Below are positions 25,460 to 35,192 of a DNA stretch of 64,000 bases, one piece after another (position 1 is the first letter of the stretch; the number at the start of each line of letters is the position of its first letter). The stretch lies in assembly GCF_016921115.1 (NCBI RefSeq), contig NZ_JAFFZS010000001.1, forward strand, positions 310,001 through 374,000, in the 5' to 3' direction. The stretch is from Streptomyces actuosus (lineage in GTDB: Bacteria; Actinomycetota; Actinomycetes; Streptomycetales; Streptomycetaceae). Made by a program: the position numbers and the translations under genes. Under the pieces are notes generated by a model, which worked only from the letters and a program-made list of their open reading frames with translations, was not told the origin of the DNA and made no database searches.

Positions 25460-27154
25460 ATGGACATCCTCCTCGTCGCCAGCGCCTTCAACAGCCTGTC
25501 CCAACGGGTGTACGCCGAACTCTCCGACCGCGGGCACCGCGTGGAGGCCGTGCTGGCCTCGCACGGTGACGACGCCGTCCGCACGGCGGTGCGGGAGACC
25601 GCTCCGGATCTGATCGTGGCGCCGATGCTGAGGACGGCGGTGCCCGAGGACGTGTGGCGCGAGCACACCTGCCTGATCGTCCATCCGGGTCCGCCGGGCG
25701 ATCGCGGTCCGTCCTCCCTCGACCGGGCGGTCACCGACGGTGCCCGGCGCTGGGGAGTGACGGTCCTTCAGGCGGAGGCGGGCCTGGACGCCGGGGACAT
25801 CTGGACCTCCGTCCCGTGCGCGCTGCCGCCCGTCGGCAAGAGCGACCTGTACCGGGGCGAGGTGGCCGACGCGGCGGCGGCCGCCGTCCTGATGGCGGTG
25901 CAGCGCTTCGCCGACGGCTCGTTCAAACCGCAGCCGCAGAGCGACCCTTCGGTCGAGGTGGTCTGGCGGGGCGCCTTCCGGCAGGAGTCGCGCCGCATCG
26001 ACTGGCGGGCGGACTCCACCGAGACGGTCCTGCGCAAGCTGCGTGGCGCCGACTCCCGTCCCGGGGTCCTCGACACGGTGCTGGGCCGGGAGGTCTTCCT
26101 GCACGGCGGGCATCCCGAGGACACCCTGCGGGGCCGCCCCGGGGAGGTGCTGGCCACCCGGAACGGCGCGGTCTGCCGGGCAACCCCGGACGGCGCGGTG
26201 TGGATCCCGGAGCTCCGGCCGCGCCGCGGTTCCGGTGATCCCGCACCTTTCCGGCGGCCCGCGGCCGATGTGCTGGGCGGGCTGCTCCGGGACGTGCCGG
26301 AGGCGTCCGTGCCCGTCGATCTGCCCGCCGAACGGCGCACCTGGGCGGACGTCCGCTACCGGGAGCGCGGTGACGTCGGCTTCCTGGACTTCTCCTTCCC
26401 CGGCGGGGCGATGAGCTCCGCCCAGTGCCGCCGCCTGCTGGTCGGCTACCGCCACGCCCTCACCAGGCCGACGTCCGTGCTGGTCCTGGGCGGCGGGCGG
26501 GACTTCTTCTCCAACGGCATCCACCTCAACGTCATCGAGGCCGCGTCCGACCCGGCCGGCGAGGCGTGGACCAACCTCAGTGCCATGAACGACCTGGTCG
26601 AGGCCGTGCTGCGGACGACCGACCGGCTGGTGGTGGCCGCGCTGGGAGGGAACGCGGCGGCGGGCGGCGTGATGCTCGCCCTCGCCGCCGACGAGGTGTG
26701 GTGCCGAACCGGGGTCGTGCTGAACCCGCACTACATCCGCATGGGCCTGTACGGGTCGGAGTTCTGGACGTACAGCCTGCCCCGGCGGGCCGGGGAGGAG
26801 ACCGCCGCGCGGCTGACCCGGCAGGCCCTGCCGGTGAGCGCGCACGCGGCCCACCGGACGGGGCTGGTCGACCGCCTCGTGCCGGCCTCCCCCGGCTGCT
26901 TCTCCCACGACGTCGACCGTCTGTCGGCGGCACTGGCCGGGGTGCCGGATCTGCACGAGCGGATCGCGGTCAAGCAGGCCGCCCGGGAGCGGGACGAGGC
27001 GCGGCAGCCGCTGGCGGTGTACCGGCGCGACGAGCAGGCCCGGATGCGCCGCATCCTCTTCGACCCCGCCGCCCCGTTCCACGCACTGCGGTCGGCCTTC
27101 GTACGAGGGCTTCCGGCCGGTTCCCCCCGACCGCTGGCGCCGCCCATGCCCTAG
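25460..27154 (+). CDS. hypX: Hydrogenase maturation protein HypX (HoxX)
   Basis: A 564-residue bifunctional protein. The N-terminal half is a formyl-tetrahydrofolate transferase/hydrolase-like domain (HPGPPGDRGPSSLDRA near residue 76). The C-terminal half is a crotonase-like domain (SFPGGAMSSAQCRRLL near 313; GGGRDFFSNGIHLNVIEAA near 343; GNAAAGGVMLALAADEVW near 395). In Ralstonia and Aquifex, HypX makes the CO ligand of the [NiFe] site from formyl-THF under aerobic conditions; by homology it does so here. It opens the maturation operon, with GAAGAGG before the ATG at 25460. The 254-base region upstream, shared with the divergent RCK gene, contains two CGTCCCAC words (25291, 25304). Confidence 0.93.
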   Translation: MDILLVASAFNSLSQRVYAELSDRGHRVEAVLASHGDDAVRTAVRETAPDLIVAPMLRTAVPEDVWREHTCLIVHPGPPGDRGPSSLDRAVTDGARRWGVTVLQAEAGLDAGDIWTSVPCALPPVGKSDLYRGEVADAAAAAVLMAVQRFADGSFKPQPQSDPSVEVVWRGAFRQESRRIDWRADSTETVLRKLRGADSRPGVLDTVLGREVFLHGGHPEDTLRGRPGEVLATRNGAVCRATPDGAVWIPELRPRRGSGDPAPFRRPAADVLGGLLRDVPEASVPVDLPAERRTWADVRYRERGDVGFLDFSFPGGAMSSAQCRRLLVGYRHALTRPTSVLVLGGGRDFFSNGIHLNVIEAASDPAGEAWTNLSAMNDLVEAVLRTTDRLVVAALGGNAAAGGVMLALAADEVWCRTGVVLNPHYIRMGLYGSEFWTYSLPRRAGEETAARLTRQALPVSAHAAHRTGLVDRLVPASPGCFSHDVDRLSAALAGVPDLHERIAVKQAARERDEARQPLAVYRRDEQARMRRILFDPAAPFHALRSAFVRGLPAGSPRPLAPPMP

Positions 27155-27337
27155 GTGCCGGCGGGCGAGCGCACCGTGCCCGCGCCCGGTTGTCGGGGCC
27201 CGCCGAGGCGGCCGGCCGCGCGCGGGCGCCGGACCGGCCGCAGCCCCGTCACCCGCCCGGCCGCCCGAACCGGCCCCCCGTCCGTGCGCGAACCGCCCCG
27301 CGCCGCGTCCGTCCCGACCCTGCCGCAGGAGAGTCCG

Positions 27338-27955
27338 TTGGCATCCACCCGTCTGCTCGTGGCCGGTATCGGCAACATCTTCCTCGCCGACGACGCCTTC
27401 GGCCCCGAGGTGATCTCGGCACTGCGCGAGGATCCGCTGCCCGCCGCCGTCGAGGTGCGGGACTTCGGTATCCGCGGCCTGGATCTGGCCTACCAGCTCC
27501 TCGACGGCTACGACGCGGTGGTGTTCGTCGACGCCGCGGCGCGCGGCCACCGCCCCGGCACGCTGTCCCTGGTCGACCCGGAGCTGCCCGATGCCTCGCG
27601 CGCCGCGCCGGAGGCGCACGGCATGGACCCGGTGAAGGTGCTGGCGCTGGCCGCGCGGCTGGCCGAGGGACCGCTGCCCCGCATCGTGCTGCTGGCGTGC
27701 GAGCCGGAGCACCTGCCCGAGGACGACACCGAACTCGTCGGCGGTCTCAGCGCCCCGGTGTGCCGGGCCGTGGCGGCGGCCGTGCCGCTGCTGCACACGG
27801 TGGTGCGGCAGCTGCTCGCCGACCCCGCCGCCCCGCTCGCGCTGGGCCGGCCGGAGGAATCCGCGGAACACGGCCCGGCCGGTCCCCCGGGGAACGCTCC
27901 CGCGTCCGACGAGGATCACCGCAATCGCCCCTACGCCAGCAAGGAGCACACATGA
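27338..27955 (+). CDS. Hydrogenase maturation endopeptidase (HycI/HybD/HoxM family)
   Basis: A 205-residue cytoplasmic protease that removes the C-terminal peptide of the hydrogenase large subunit after nickel insertion. It has the nickel-sensing motif GIGNIFLADDAFG at about residues 9-21, the conserved VVFVDAA (Asp near 61) and the His in EAHGMDP (near 93), the three metal-contact positions of the family. The TTG at 27338 is chosen because CAGGAGAG lies just upstream; the family starts right at the first beta-strand. The last 45 residues are a variable Pro/Glu-rich tail. The stop codon overlaps the hypB start (ATGA). The 183 bases between hypX and this gene are coding-like low complexity without a motif. 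Confidence 0.9.
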   Translation: MASTRLLVAGIGNIFLADDAFGPEVISALREDPLPAAVEVRDFGIRGLDLAYQLLDGYDAVVFVDAAARGHRPGTLSLVDPELPDASRAAPEAHGMDPVKVLALAARLAEGPLPRIVLLACEPEHLPEDDTELVGGLSAPVCRAVAAAVPLLHTVVRQLLADPAAPLALGRPEESAEHGPAGPPGNAPASDEDHRNRPYASKEHT

Positions 27956-28668
27956 TGTGCCGGTCCGTGGACGTGCAACAGGCCGTCATGGCGAAGAACG
28001 ACTCACTGGCGGCGGCCCTGCGCTCCGACCTCGGCCGGCGGGGAGTCACCACCGTCAACCTGCTCTCCAGCCCCGGCAGCGGCAAGACGGAGCTGCTGAC
28101 CGAGGTGCTCGGCCTGGCCGTGCGGCGCGGTGTCGCGGCGGCGGCGCTCACCGCGGACCTCGCGACGGAGAACGACGCCCGCCGCCTGGCCCGCTCGGGC
28201 GCACCCGTCAAGCAGCTGCTGACGGGAGGGCTGTGCCATCTGGAGGCCCGTCAGGTGCGCGGGCACCTGGAGGGATGGATGCCGCGGGACACCGCGCTGC
28301 TGTTCGTGGAGAACGTGGGCAACCTGGTCTGCCCGGCCGCCTACGACCTCGGCGAGACCCTGCGCGTGGTCCTGATGGCCGTGACGGAGGGCGAGGACAA
28401 ACCGCTGAAGTACCCCACCGCGTTCGGCTCCGCCCACCTGGTGGTCGTCACCAAGACCGACCTGGCCGAGGCGGCGGGCTTCGACGCGGCCGTCTTCGCG
28501 GAGAACGTCGAGCGGATCAACCCGGGCGTCGACGTGGTGGGCACCAGCGCCCGCCGCGGCGAGGGCGCCGGCGACCTGCTGGACCGTGTGCTCGCCGTCC
28601 GGAACGGCACACCTCCGCACCGACCGGCCCTGACGGCATCGGCACACCACGAGCACACGGCGTCATGA
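27952..28668 (+). CDS. hypB: Hydrogenase nickel incorporation GTPase HypB
   Basis: A 238-residue SIMIBI-class GTPase that delivers nickel with HypA. It has Walker A SSPGSGKTELL (about 42-52), the Ni/Zn-binding Cys-His of GGLCHLEARQ (about 95), ENVGNLVCPA (about 123-132) and the guanine motif TKTDL (about 166). The N-terminal high-affinity nickel motif CxxCGC and the long His-rich stretch found in some HypB proteins are absent; only a short HHEH occurs at the C-terminus. Overlapping ATGA with the preceding endopeptidase gene and with hypF indicates tight translational coupling. Confidence 0.95.
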   Translation: MMCRSVDVQQAVMAKNDSLAAALRSDLGRRGVTTVNLLSSPGSGKTELLTEVLGLAVRRGVAAAALTADLATENDARRLARSGAPVKQLLTGGLCHLEARQVRGHLEGWMPRDTALLFVENVGNLVCPAAYDLGETLRVVLMAVTEGEDKPLKYPTAFGSAHLVVVTKTDLAEAAGFDAAVFAENVERINPGVDVVGTSARRGEGAGDLLDRVLAVRNGTPPHRPALTASAHHEHTAS

Positions 28669-31013
28669 CGGCCCCCGCCACAGCCGCGGTCCGGCGCCGG
28701 ATCGGCGTGCGCGGTGTGGTGCAGGGGGTGGGGTTCCGGCCGTTCGTGCACCGGCTGGCCACCGAGGAGGGGCTGTCCGGCTTCGTCACCAACCACTCCG
28801 GCGGTGTACTGGTCGAGGTGGAGGGCCCGCCGGACGGCGTGGAACGGTTCTGCGCGAGGCTCACCCGGGAGACGCCCGCCCTGGCCGCCGTCACCGGTGT
28901 CGACAGCACCGACCTGCCCGTCACGGGCGCGGCGGACGGCTTCACCATCCGCGCCTCGACGACGGGCGGCGGACGCACGGTGCTCCCGCCGGACACCGCC
29001 ACCTGCGTCGACTGCCTGCGCGAACTCGCCGACCCCGGCGACCGCCGCCACCGGCACCCGTTCATCACGTGCACGCACTGCGGCCCCCGCTTCACGATCG
29101 TGACGGCACTGCCGTACGACCGCGCGAGCACCACCATGGACACCTTCCCGATGTGCCGGGCGTGCGCGGCGGAGTACACCGATCCGGGTGACCGGCGCTT
29201 CCACGCGCAGCCGGTGGCGTGCCCCGCCTGCGGCCCCCGGCTGCGTCTGGTGCCCGCGGCCGGCTCCGGAGTGCGGCCGGCGCGGGACGCCGAGGCTCTG
29301 GCCGCTGCGCGCGGTCTGCTGGCAGCGGGGCGGATCGTCGCCGTCAAAGGCGTCGGCGGCTACCACCTGGCCTGCGACGCGACCGACGCCGAGGCCGTGA
29401 CGCGGCTGCGGTCCCGCAAACTGCGCGGGGGCAAGCCGTTCGCGGTGATGGCGGCCGATCTCGCGGCCGTCGACCGGATCGGCGAGGCCGGCCCCGCGGA
29501 GCGGGCGGAACTGACCGGCTCGCGCCGCCCCATCGTGCTGCTGCCCCGCCGCGACGGCGGCCCGCTCGCAGCCGGGGTGTGCCCCGGAAGCCCGCACGTC
29601 GGCGTCATGCTGCCCTACACGCCCGTGCACACGCTGCTGTTCGGGCTGCCCGGCGACCCGCCCGGACCGCGCCTGCTGGTGATGACCAGCGGCAACCGCT
29701 CCGGCGAGCCCATCGTCACCGACGACGGCGAGGCCGTGGCCCGGCTGGCCGGGCTGGCGGACGCCTGGCTGGCCCACGACCGCGCGATCTCCTCGCCCTG
29801 CGACGACTCCGTGCTGCGGGTCCGCCCGGACGGCTCCCGGCAGGTGCTGCGCCGCTCCCGCGGGTACGTCCCCCGGCCGCTGGCGCTGCCGTTCGAGGTG
29901 CCGCCGACGCTCGCGGTGGGCGGCGACCTGAAGAACGCGCCCTGCCTCGGCGCCGGCAGAGAGGCGTGGTTCGGGCCGCACATCGGGGACCTGGGCGACC
30001 TGGCCTCGCTGGACGCCCTGGAGTGCGCCGAGGCCACCCTGCGGCGTCTGACCGGCATCGGGCCCGAACGGATCGCGGCCGACCGGCACCCCGGCTACCA
30101 CTCGGCGCGCTGGGCGCGGCGCCGGGCCGGCGGACGGGACCTGCACCTGGTGCAGCACCACCACGCGCACGTGGCGTCCGCCATGGCCGAGCACGCGCTG
30201 CCCGACGGCGCCCGCGTCATCGGGGTCGCCTTCGACGGCACCGGGTACGGCGACGACGGCACCGTGTGGGGCGGAGAGGTGCTGCTCGCAGGCTACGACG
30301 GCTTCCACCGCTACGCCCATCTGTCCCCCGCTCCCCTTCCGGGCGGGGACGCCGGCGTGGCCAACCCCTGCCGCCTGGCCCTGGCCCGGCTCCGTGCCGC
30401 CGGGCTGCCCTGGGACGCCGACCTGCCGAGCACGGCCGCCTGCACCGCTTCGGAACGCGCCCTGCTGGCCCGTCAGCTGGAGCGGAACGTGGCCTGCGTG
30501 CCGGCCTCCGGCATGGGGCGCCTGTTCGACGCCGTCTCCTCCCTGGCGGGCGTGTGCCACCGGGCCGGCTACGAGGCGCAGGCGGCGCTGGAGCTGGAGG
30601 CGCAGGCGGCACGGGCGTGGGGCGCCGACACGGGCGCGTACTCCTTCGGCACGGCCCGTGGCGACGGGGACGCCCTGCTGCTCGACCCGACTCCCGTGCT
30701 GCGCTCGCTCATCACGGACCTGCGCCGCGGCACACCCCGCCCGGTGCTGGCGGCCCGCTTCCACCGGGCCGTGGCGGCGGCGGTCGCCGAGGTGTGCCGC
30801 CGGGCACGCCGCGACACCGGCGCCGGCACGGTCGCCCTCACCGGCGGGGTGTTCGCCAACGCGCTGCTGGAGGGGGCCTGTTCGGCCCTGCTGGCGGCCG
30901 ACGGGTTCACGGTGCTGCGGCACACGGAGGTCCCGCCGGGCGACGGCGGGCTCGCCCTGGGCCAGCTCGTGGTCGCGGCCCGCCGCCCATCCCCCGCCCA
31001 CAACCCGGAGTGA
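28665..31013 (+). CDS. hypF: Carbamoyltransferase HypF
   Basis: A 782-residue enzyme making the thiocarboxamide that becomes the CN ligands of the [NiFe] site. Domains in order are: acylphosphatase-like (VVQGVGFRPFVHRLA, about 17-31), two zinc fingers (CVDC/CTHCG and CRAC/CPACG pairs, about 108-190), a YrdC/Sua5-like nucleotide-binding domain (KGVGGYHLACDA near 226; SGNRSGEPI near 343), and a Kae1-like carbamoyltransferase domain (HHHAHVASAMAEH near 495; FDGTGYGDDGTVWGGE near 525; LTGGVFAN near 724). Length and motifs are complete. The ATG overlaps the hypB stop codon by four bases. Confidence 0.97.
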   Translation: MTAPATAAVRRRIGVRGVVQGVGFRPFVHRLATEEGLSGFVTNHSGGVLVEVEGPPDGVERFCARLTRETPALAAVTGVDSTDLPVTGAADGFTIRASTTGGGRTVLPPDTATCVDCLRELADPGDRRHRHPFITCTHCGPRFTIVTALPYDRASTTMDTFPMCRACAAEYTDPGDRRFHAQPVACPACGPRLRLVPAAGSGVRPARDAEALAAARGLLAAGRIVAVKGVGGYHLACDATDAEAVTRLRSRKLRGGKPFAVMAADLAAVDRIGEAGPAERAELTGSRRPIVLLPRRDGGPLAAGVCPGSPHVGVMLPYTPVHTLLFGLPGDPPGPRLLVMTSGNRSGEPIVTDDGEAVARLAGLADAWLAHDRAISSPCDDSVLRVRPDGSRQVLRRSRGYVPRPLALPFEVPPTLAVGGDLKNAPCLGAGREAWFGPHIGDLGDLASLDALECAEATLRRLTGIGPERIAADRHPGYHSARWARRRAGGRDLHLVQHHHAHVASAMAEHALPDGARVIGVAFDGTGYGDDGTVWGGEVLLAGYDGFHRYAHLSPAPLPGGDAGVANPCRLALARLRAAGLPWDADLPSTAACTASERALLARQLERNVACVPASGMGRLFDAVSSLAGVCHRAGYEAQAALELEAQAARAWGADTGAYSFGTARGDGDALLLDPTPVLRSLITDLRRGTPRPVLAARFHRAVAAAVAEVCRRARRDTGAGTVALTGGVFANALLEGACSALLAADGFTVLRHTEVPPGDGGLALGQLVVAARRPSPAHNPE

Positions 31014-31016
31014 CCC

Positions 31017-31346
31017 ATGTGTCTGGCAGTGCCCGGCCGCGTCCTGGCCATCGAGGACGGCACCGACCCCCTGACGGGACTGATCGACTTCGGCGGCGTG
31101 CACAAGCGCGTCTGCCTGGAGTACGTCCCCGACACGCAGGTCGGTGAGTACGTCATCGTCCATGTCGGCTTCGCCCTCCAGCGGCTGGACGAGGAATCCG
31201 CGCAGGCCTCCCTCAAGCTCTTCGAGGAACTGGGCCTGCTGGAGGAGGAGTTCGGTGACGCCTGGGGACGGGCGGCGCAGGAGGCGGGAATGCCCGAGCC
31301 CGCCGGCCGGGAAGGCGTGACCGCCGCGGAGGAAGGAGCCCGATGA
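31017..31346 (+). CDS. hypC: Hydrogenase assembly chaperone HypC
   Basis: A 109-residue chaperone. The invariant N-terminal Met-Cys ([10 protein letters not shown]) provides the Cys that carries the Fe(CN)2CO unit between HypD and the large subunit precursor. The OB-fold core ends near residue 75 ([19 protein letters not shown] is the family motif). About 30 extra residues at the C-terminus make it slightly longer than typical HypC. It starts 3 bases after hypF and overlaps hypD (ATGA). Confidence 0.96.
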   Translation: MCLAVPGRVLAIEDGTDPLTGLIDFGGVHKRVCLEYVPDTQVGEYVIVHVGFALQRLDEESAQASLKLFEELGLLEEEFGDAWGRAAQEAGMPEPAGREGVTAAEEGAR

Positions 31347-32464
31347 AGTACATCGACGAGTTCAACGACCCCGAGCTGGCGCGGAAGCTGCTGGAGGACA
31401 TCCGGGCCACCGTCACCCGGCCCTGGGCGCTGATGGAGGTGTGCGGCGGTCAGACGCACTCCATCATCCGGCACGGCATCGACCAGCTCCTGCCGGACGA
31501 GGTCGAGCTGATCCACGGCCCCGGCTGCCCGGTGTGCGTGACACCGCTGGAGGTCATCGACAAGGCGCTGGCGATCGCCGCGCGCCCGGGGGTGATCTTC
31601 TGCTCGTTCGGGGACATGCTGCGGGTGCCGGGCACGGACCGGGACCTGTTCCGGGTCCGGAGCGAGGGCGGCGACGTCCGCGTGGTCTACTCCCCCATGG
31701 ACGCGCTGGAACTGGCGCGCCGTCACCCCGACCGCGAGGTCGTGTTCTTCGGCATCGGCTTCGAGACCACGGCGCCGGCGAACGCCATGGCGGTGCACCA
31801 GGCGCGCCGCCTGGGCCTGGCCAACTTCAGCCTGCTGGTGTCGCACGTGCGGGTGCCGCCGGCGATCGAGGCCGTCATGACCGCCCCGACCTGCCGGGTG
31901 CAGGGCTTCCTGGCGGCCGGTCACGTGTGCAGCGTGATGGGCACCGCCGAGTACCCGGACCTGGCCGAACGGCACCGTGTGCCCCTCGTGGTGACCGGCT
32001 TCGAGCCCCTGGACATCCTGGAGGGCATCCGGCGGGCGGTGCGCCAGCTGGAGCGCGGCGAGCACCGGGTGGAGAACGCCTACGCCCGTGCGGTGCAGGA
32101 GGACGGCAACCCGGCCGCGCGCCGCATGATCGAGGAGGTGTTCGAGGTCACCGACCGGTCCTGGCGCGGCATCGGGCGCATCCCGGACAGCGGCTGGCGG
32201 CTGACCGAGGCCTTCCGGGCCCACGACGCCGAGCACCGTTTCGACGTCACCGGCATCCGCACCGAGGAGCCCGCGGTCTGCCGGAGCGGCGAGGTCCTCC
32301 AGGGCCTGATCAAACCGACCGAGTGCCCGGCGTTCGGTACGAGCTGCACCCCGCGCACCCCGCTGGGCGCCACGATGGTCTCCAGCGAGGGCGCCTGCGC
32401 CGCGTACTACCTCTACCGGCGGATGGACACCACCACGCGCAAGGAGATGAGCCCCGTTGGCTGA
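31343..32464 (+). CDS. hypD: Hydrogenase maturation protein HypD
   Basis: A 373-residue [4Fe-4S] scaffold protein on which the Fe(CN)2CO cofactor is assembled with HypC. Conserved motifs are [11 protein letters not shown] (about 31-41, active Cys), [11 protein letters not shown] (about 58-68), the [10 protein letters not shown] loop (about 136) and the C-terminal cluster ligands [13 protein letters not shown] plus further Cys residues in [10 protein letters not shown]. It overlaps the next gene: hypE starts at a TTG eight bases before the hypD stop codon ends. Confidence 0.97.
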   Translation: MKYIDEFNDPELARKLLEDIRATVTRPWALMEVCGGQTHSIIRHGIDQLLPDEVELIHGPGCPVCVTPLEVIDKALAIAARPGVIFCSFGDMLRVPGTDRDLFRVRSEGGDVRVVYSPMDALELARRHPDREVVFFGIGFETTAPANAMAVHQARRLGLANFSLLVSHVRVPPAIEAVMTAPTCRVQGFLAAGHVCSVMGTAEYPDLAERHRVPLVVTGFEPLDILEGIRRAVRQLERGEHRVENAYARAVQEDGNPAARRMIEEVFEVTDRSWRGIGRIPDSGWRLTEAFRAHDAEHRFDVTGIRTEEPAVCRSGEVLQGLIKPTECPAFGTSCTPRTPLGATMVSSEGACAAYYLYRRMDTTTRKEMSPVG

Positions 32465-33530
32465 CTCGACCGCCACCGCACCCGTCGACCCGGCGAACTG
32501 GTCCTGCCCCGCCCCGCTGCGCGACCGGCCGGTCGTCGTGATGGGCCACGGGGGCGGCGGCGCCCTGTCGGCGGAGCTCGTCGACGGCGTCTTCGCGCCG
32601 GCGTTCGGCAATCCGGTCCTGGCGCAGCTGGCCGACTCGGCGGTGGTCCGGCTCGGCGCGGCGCGTCTGGCGTTCTCCACCGACTCCTACGTGGTGCGTC
32701 CGCTGTTCTTCCCCGGCGGCTGCATCGGCGACCTCGCCGTCAACGGCACCGTCAACGACCTCGCCATGAGCGGTGCGGTGCCCGCGTTCCTGTCCACGGC
32801 CTTCGTGCTGGAGGAAGGCGTGGCGATGGATGTCGTCGAGCGGGTCGCCGGGGCGGTCGGCGCGGCGGCGCGGGCGGCCGGTGTCACCGTCGCCACCGGC
32901 GACACCAAGGTCGTCGAGAGCGGCCACGGCGACGGCGTGTACATCACCACCTCCGGCATCGGCCTGGTCCCGGACGGGGTCGACATCCGGCCGCAGCGGG
33001 CCAGACCGGGCGACGCCGTCCTGGTGAGCGGGCCGATCGGCCTGCACGGTGTGGCCATCATGAGTGTCCGGGAGGGCCTGGAGTTCGGGGTGGACGTCGC
33101 GAGCGACACCGCGCCGCTGGCCGGACTGGTCGAGGCGATGCTGCGGGTCACCCCGGACATCCACGTGCTGCGCGACCCCACGCGGGGCGGGCTGGCGGCG
33201 TCGCTGAACGAGATCGCCCGCGCGTCGGGCACCGGGGTGCGGTTGACGGAGCGGGCGGTCCCGGTACCGGACGCCGTCGCCAACGCCTGCGCCTTCCTCG
33301 GCCTGGACCCGCTGTACGTCGCCAACGAGGGCCGGCTGGTGGCGTTCGTGGCCCGCGAGCACGCCGACGCCGTGCTCGCGGCGATGCGGGAGCATCCGCA
33401 GGGGGCGGGGGCCGCGCTCGTCGGTGAGTGCGTCGAGGACCATCCCGGCATGGTGGTGGTGTCGACCGGGCTCGGCGGCACCCGCGTCGTGGACATGCCG
33501 CTCGGGGAGCAACTGCCGCGCATCTGCTGA
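32457..33530 (+). CDS. hypE: Hydrogenase maturation protein HypE
   Basis: A 357-residue PurM-like ATPase that dehydrates the carbamoyl group passed from HypF to a thiocyanate. It has the N-terminal [13 protein letters not shown] (about 31-43), [13 protein letters not shown] (about 79-91), [15 protein letters not shown] (about 239-253) and the hallmark C-terminal PRIC, whose last Cys carries the CN group. The TTG start at 32457 is placed by AAGGAG upstream and by the family N-terminus. It is the last gene of the maturation operon; a strong hairpin follows within ten bases. Confidence 0.97.
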   Translation: MADSTATAPVDPANWSCPAPLRDRPVVVMGHGGGGALSAELVDGVFAPAFGNPVLAQLADSAVVRLGAARLAFSTDSYVVRPLFFPGGCIGDLAVNGTVNDLAMSGAVPAFLSTAFVLEEGVAMDVVERVAGAVGAAARAAGVTVATGDTKVVESGHGDGVYITTSGIGLVPDGVDIRPQRARPGDAVLVSGPIGLHGVAIMSVREGLEFGVDVASDTAPLAGLVEAMLRVTPDIHVLRDPTRGGLAASLNEIARASGTGVRLTERAVPVPDAVANACAFLGLDPLYVANEGRLVAFVAREHADAVLAAMREHPQGAGAALVGECVEDHPGMVVVSTGLGGTRVVDMPLGEQLPRIC

Positions 33531-33538
33531 CGGCGAGG

Positions 33539-33580
33539 GGCCCGCGGCGTCCGCCCTCCCCGGGGCGGACACCGCGGGCC
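33539..33580 (+). terminator. Terminator of the hyp operon
   Basis: A long hairpin. The outer arms GGCCCGCGG (33539-33547) and CCGCGGGCC (33572-33580) are followed, after one C-A mismatch, by the inner arms GTCCGCC (33549-33555) and GGCGGAC (33564-33570) with an 8-base loop. It begins 9 bases after the hypE stop codon. The remaining ~250 bases up to the next gene show nothing distinctive, although the promoter of the next gene must be there. Confidence 0.9.
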
Positions 33581-33837
33581 GTTGCGTGTCCGGATGCCGT
33601 GCACGAGCTGCGGATCAGGCGGCGAGCAAGCCGCCCGTCGCTTCTGGTCGAGGAGTCCCCTCGCCGAGCTGCCCGGCCGCGGTGCCGGCGTCTCCTCCCT
33701 CCACGGCGTCCCGACCCGGCCTGAGGGGCGATCTTGTCCGGGCGCGCGGAGAATGGGCGCGAGGGATCCTGTCGCGGCTGCGGTGGGACACGTGGTTCTG
33801 CGGTCCGCAGGTCATGGGACGTGGGATGGGTGCGGTC

Positions 33838-34227
33838 ATGACGATCGAAGAGCGGACTTCTCCCGTCGCAGGCCTTCCCGTCGAGGGCTTGTGTCACCGC
33901 CCGGAACCGGTGGAGCGCACTCATCCGGCCGTGCCGCCGGACCTCCCGTCACATGGCTCGCAGGACGAACTCGTGTCCGTCCGGATCATGATGGCGCGGC
34001 TGCGTGCCGCCTGTCCCTCGGTCGACGCGGTCACCGTCGAGGCGACGGTCAGGACCGCGTACGACTCGTTCCACGGGGCCAGGGCCAGGGCCTACGTCCC
34101 GATCCTGGTCGAACGCCGGTCCCGCAGGGTGCTCCATGCCGCCTGCCGCACCGCCCCGGGTCAGGCCGTCGACGGCGGCACGGCACCCGGGACGCGCCGT
34201 GCTCACGCCGGAGCAGCGGAGGGCTGA
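33838..34227 (+). CDS. Three-helix bundle dimerization domain protein
   Basis: A 129-residue protein. Residues about 45-115 match the small all-helical domain seen in many Streptomyces proteins (VRIMMARLRAACPSVDAVTVEATVRTAYDSF, then VPILVERRSRRVLHAA). That domain dimerises and often occurs near stress or dormancy genes; a molecular function is not known. The ATG at 33838 gives the compact form; an in-frame ATG at 33814 is possible. It is 5 bases upstream of the PPK2 gene and so forms an operon with it, and perhaps with the P-type ATPase. Confidence 0.65.
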   Translation: MTIEERTSPVAGLPVEGLCHRPEPVERTHPAVPPDLPSHGSQDELVSVRIMMARLRAACPSVDAVTVEATVRTAYDSFHGARARAYVPILVERRSRRVLHAACRTAPGQAVDGGTAPGTRRAHAGAAEG

Positions 34228-34232
34228 TCGTG

Positions 34233-35192
34233 ATGTCGGACGAGAGAGCCGAAAGAATTGCGGATTTCGTCGCGCCCCTCCGGGTGAAGCCAGGGTCGAA
34301 GGTGCGCCTGGACCGCGGCTTCGATCCCCGTTTCAAGGCCGGTCTGAAGAAGCGGGACGGGAAGGAACTGCTGCGGGCCGGAGTGTCGCTGCTGGCCGAG
34401 TACCAGGAGCGGCTGGCCGCCCAGGACACGTACGGGGTGCTGCTCTGCCTGCAGGCGCTCGACGCCGGAGGCAAGGACGGGACGATCCGTCATGTGATGA
34501 GCGGCGTCAATCCTCAGGGCGTACGGGTCAGCAGCTTCAAGGTGCCCTCCGCCGAGGAACTCGACCACGACTACCTGTGGCGGTACGCCCGGCGGCTGCC
34601 CGAGCGCGGCGAGATCGCCATCTTCAACCGCTCGCACTACGAGGAGGTTCTCGTCGTGCGGGTCCACCCCGAGAACCTGGCCCGGCAGCGACTTCCGGCC
34701 GACGCGCGCGGACCAGGCATATGGCAGCGGCGCTACCGGGAGATCAACCGCTGGGAGCGCTACCTCACGGACAACGGGTTCAAGGTGGTGAAGATCTTCC
34801 TGAACCTGTCCGAGGAGGAGCAGCGCACCCGCTTCCTGAAGCGGATCGACCGGCCGCAGAAGAACTGGAAGTTCTCCGCGGCCGACGTCCGGGAGCGGCG
34901 CCACTGGGACGAGTACCAGGACGCGTTCTCCGAGATGCTGTCGGCCACGAGCACGACGTGGGCGCCGTGGTACGTCGTGCCGGCGGACCGGAAGTGGTTC
35001 GCGCGGATCTGCGCGGCCGCGATCCTCGCGCACACCCTGATGGACATCGATCCGCAGTACCCCGACGTGGGGAATGCCGCACGGAGGGAACTGCTCGTCA
35101 CCAGACGGGAGCTGGAGCGGGAGGCCCCCGCCGGGGCATCGGCCGATCCGTACGCCGACCGGCATCCGTCGGCCAGGAAGAAGCGCGGCTGA
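34233..35192 (+). CDS. Polyphosphate kinase 2 family protein (PPK2)
   Basis: A 319-residue cytoplasmic nucleotide:polyphosphate phosphotransferase. It has the Walker A-like QALDAGGKDGTIRHVM (about 75-90), the PPK2 signature FNRSHYEEVLVVRVHPE (about 133-149), the RWERYLTDNG / LNLSEEEQ region and the lid segment KRIDRPQKNWKFSAAD (about 205-220). PPK2 enzymes use inorganic polyphosphate to phosphorylate NDP or NMP, or the reverse. The subclass cannot be fixed, but the single-domain length fits class I or III. The ATG at 34233 overlaps an alternative GTG at 34230. It lies in the cassette between the two hydrogenase operons. Confidence 0.9.
   Translation: MSDERAERIADFVAPLRVKPGSKVRLDRGFDPRFKAGLKKRDGKELLRAGVSLLAEYQERLAAQDTYGVLLCLQALDAGGKDGTIRHVMSGVNPQGVRVSSFKVPSAEELDHDYLWRYARRLPERGEIAIFNRSHYEEVLVVRVHPENLARQRLPADARGPGIWQRRYREINRWERYLTDNGFKVVKIFLNLSEEEQRTRFLKRIDRPQKNWKFSAADVRERRHWDEYQDAFSEMLSATSTTWAPWYVVPADRKWFARICAAAILAHTLMDIDPQYPDVGNAARRELLVTRRELEREAPAGASADPYADRHPSARKKRG

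Noticed and set aside
22509..25613. 1034-codon plus-strand frame over the phosphatase and RCK genes
   Set aside because: It runs antisense through parts of two genes and the gap between them; composition is shadow-like and there is no motif.
28341..31163. 940-codon open frame on the minus strand opposite hypF
   Set aside because: Antisense shadow of hypF with no family motif, rich in Gly, Arg, Val and His.
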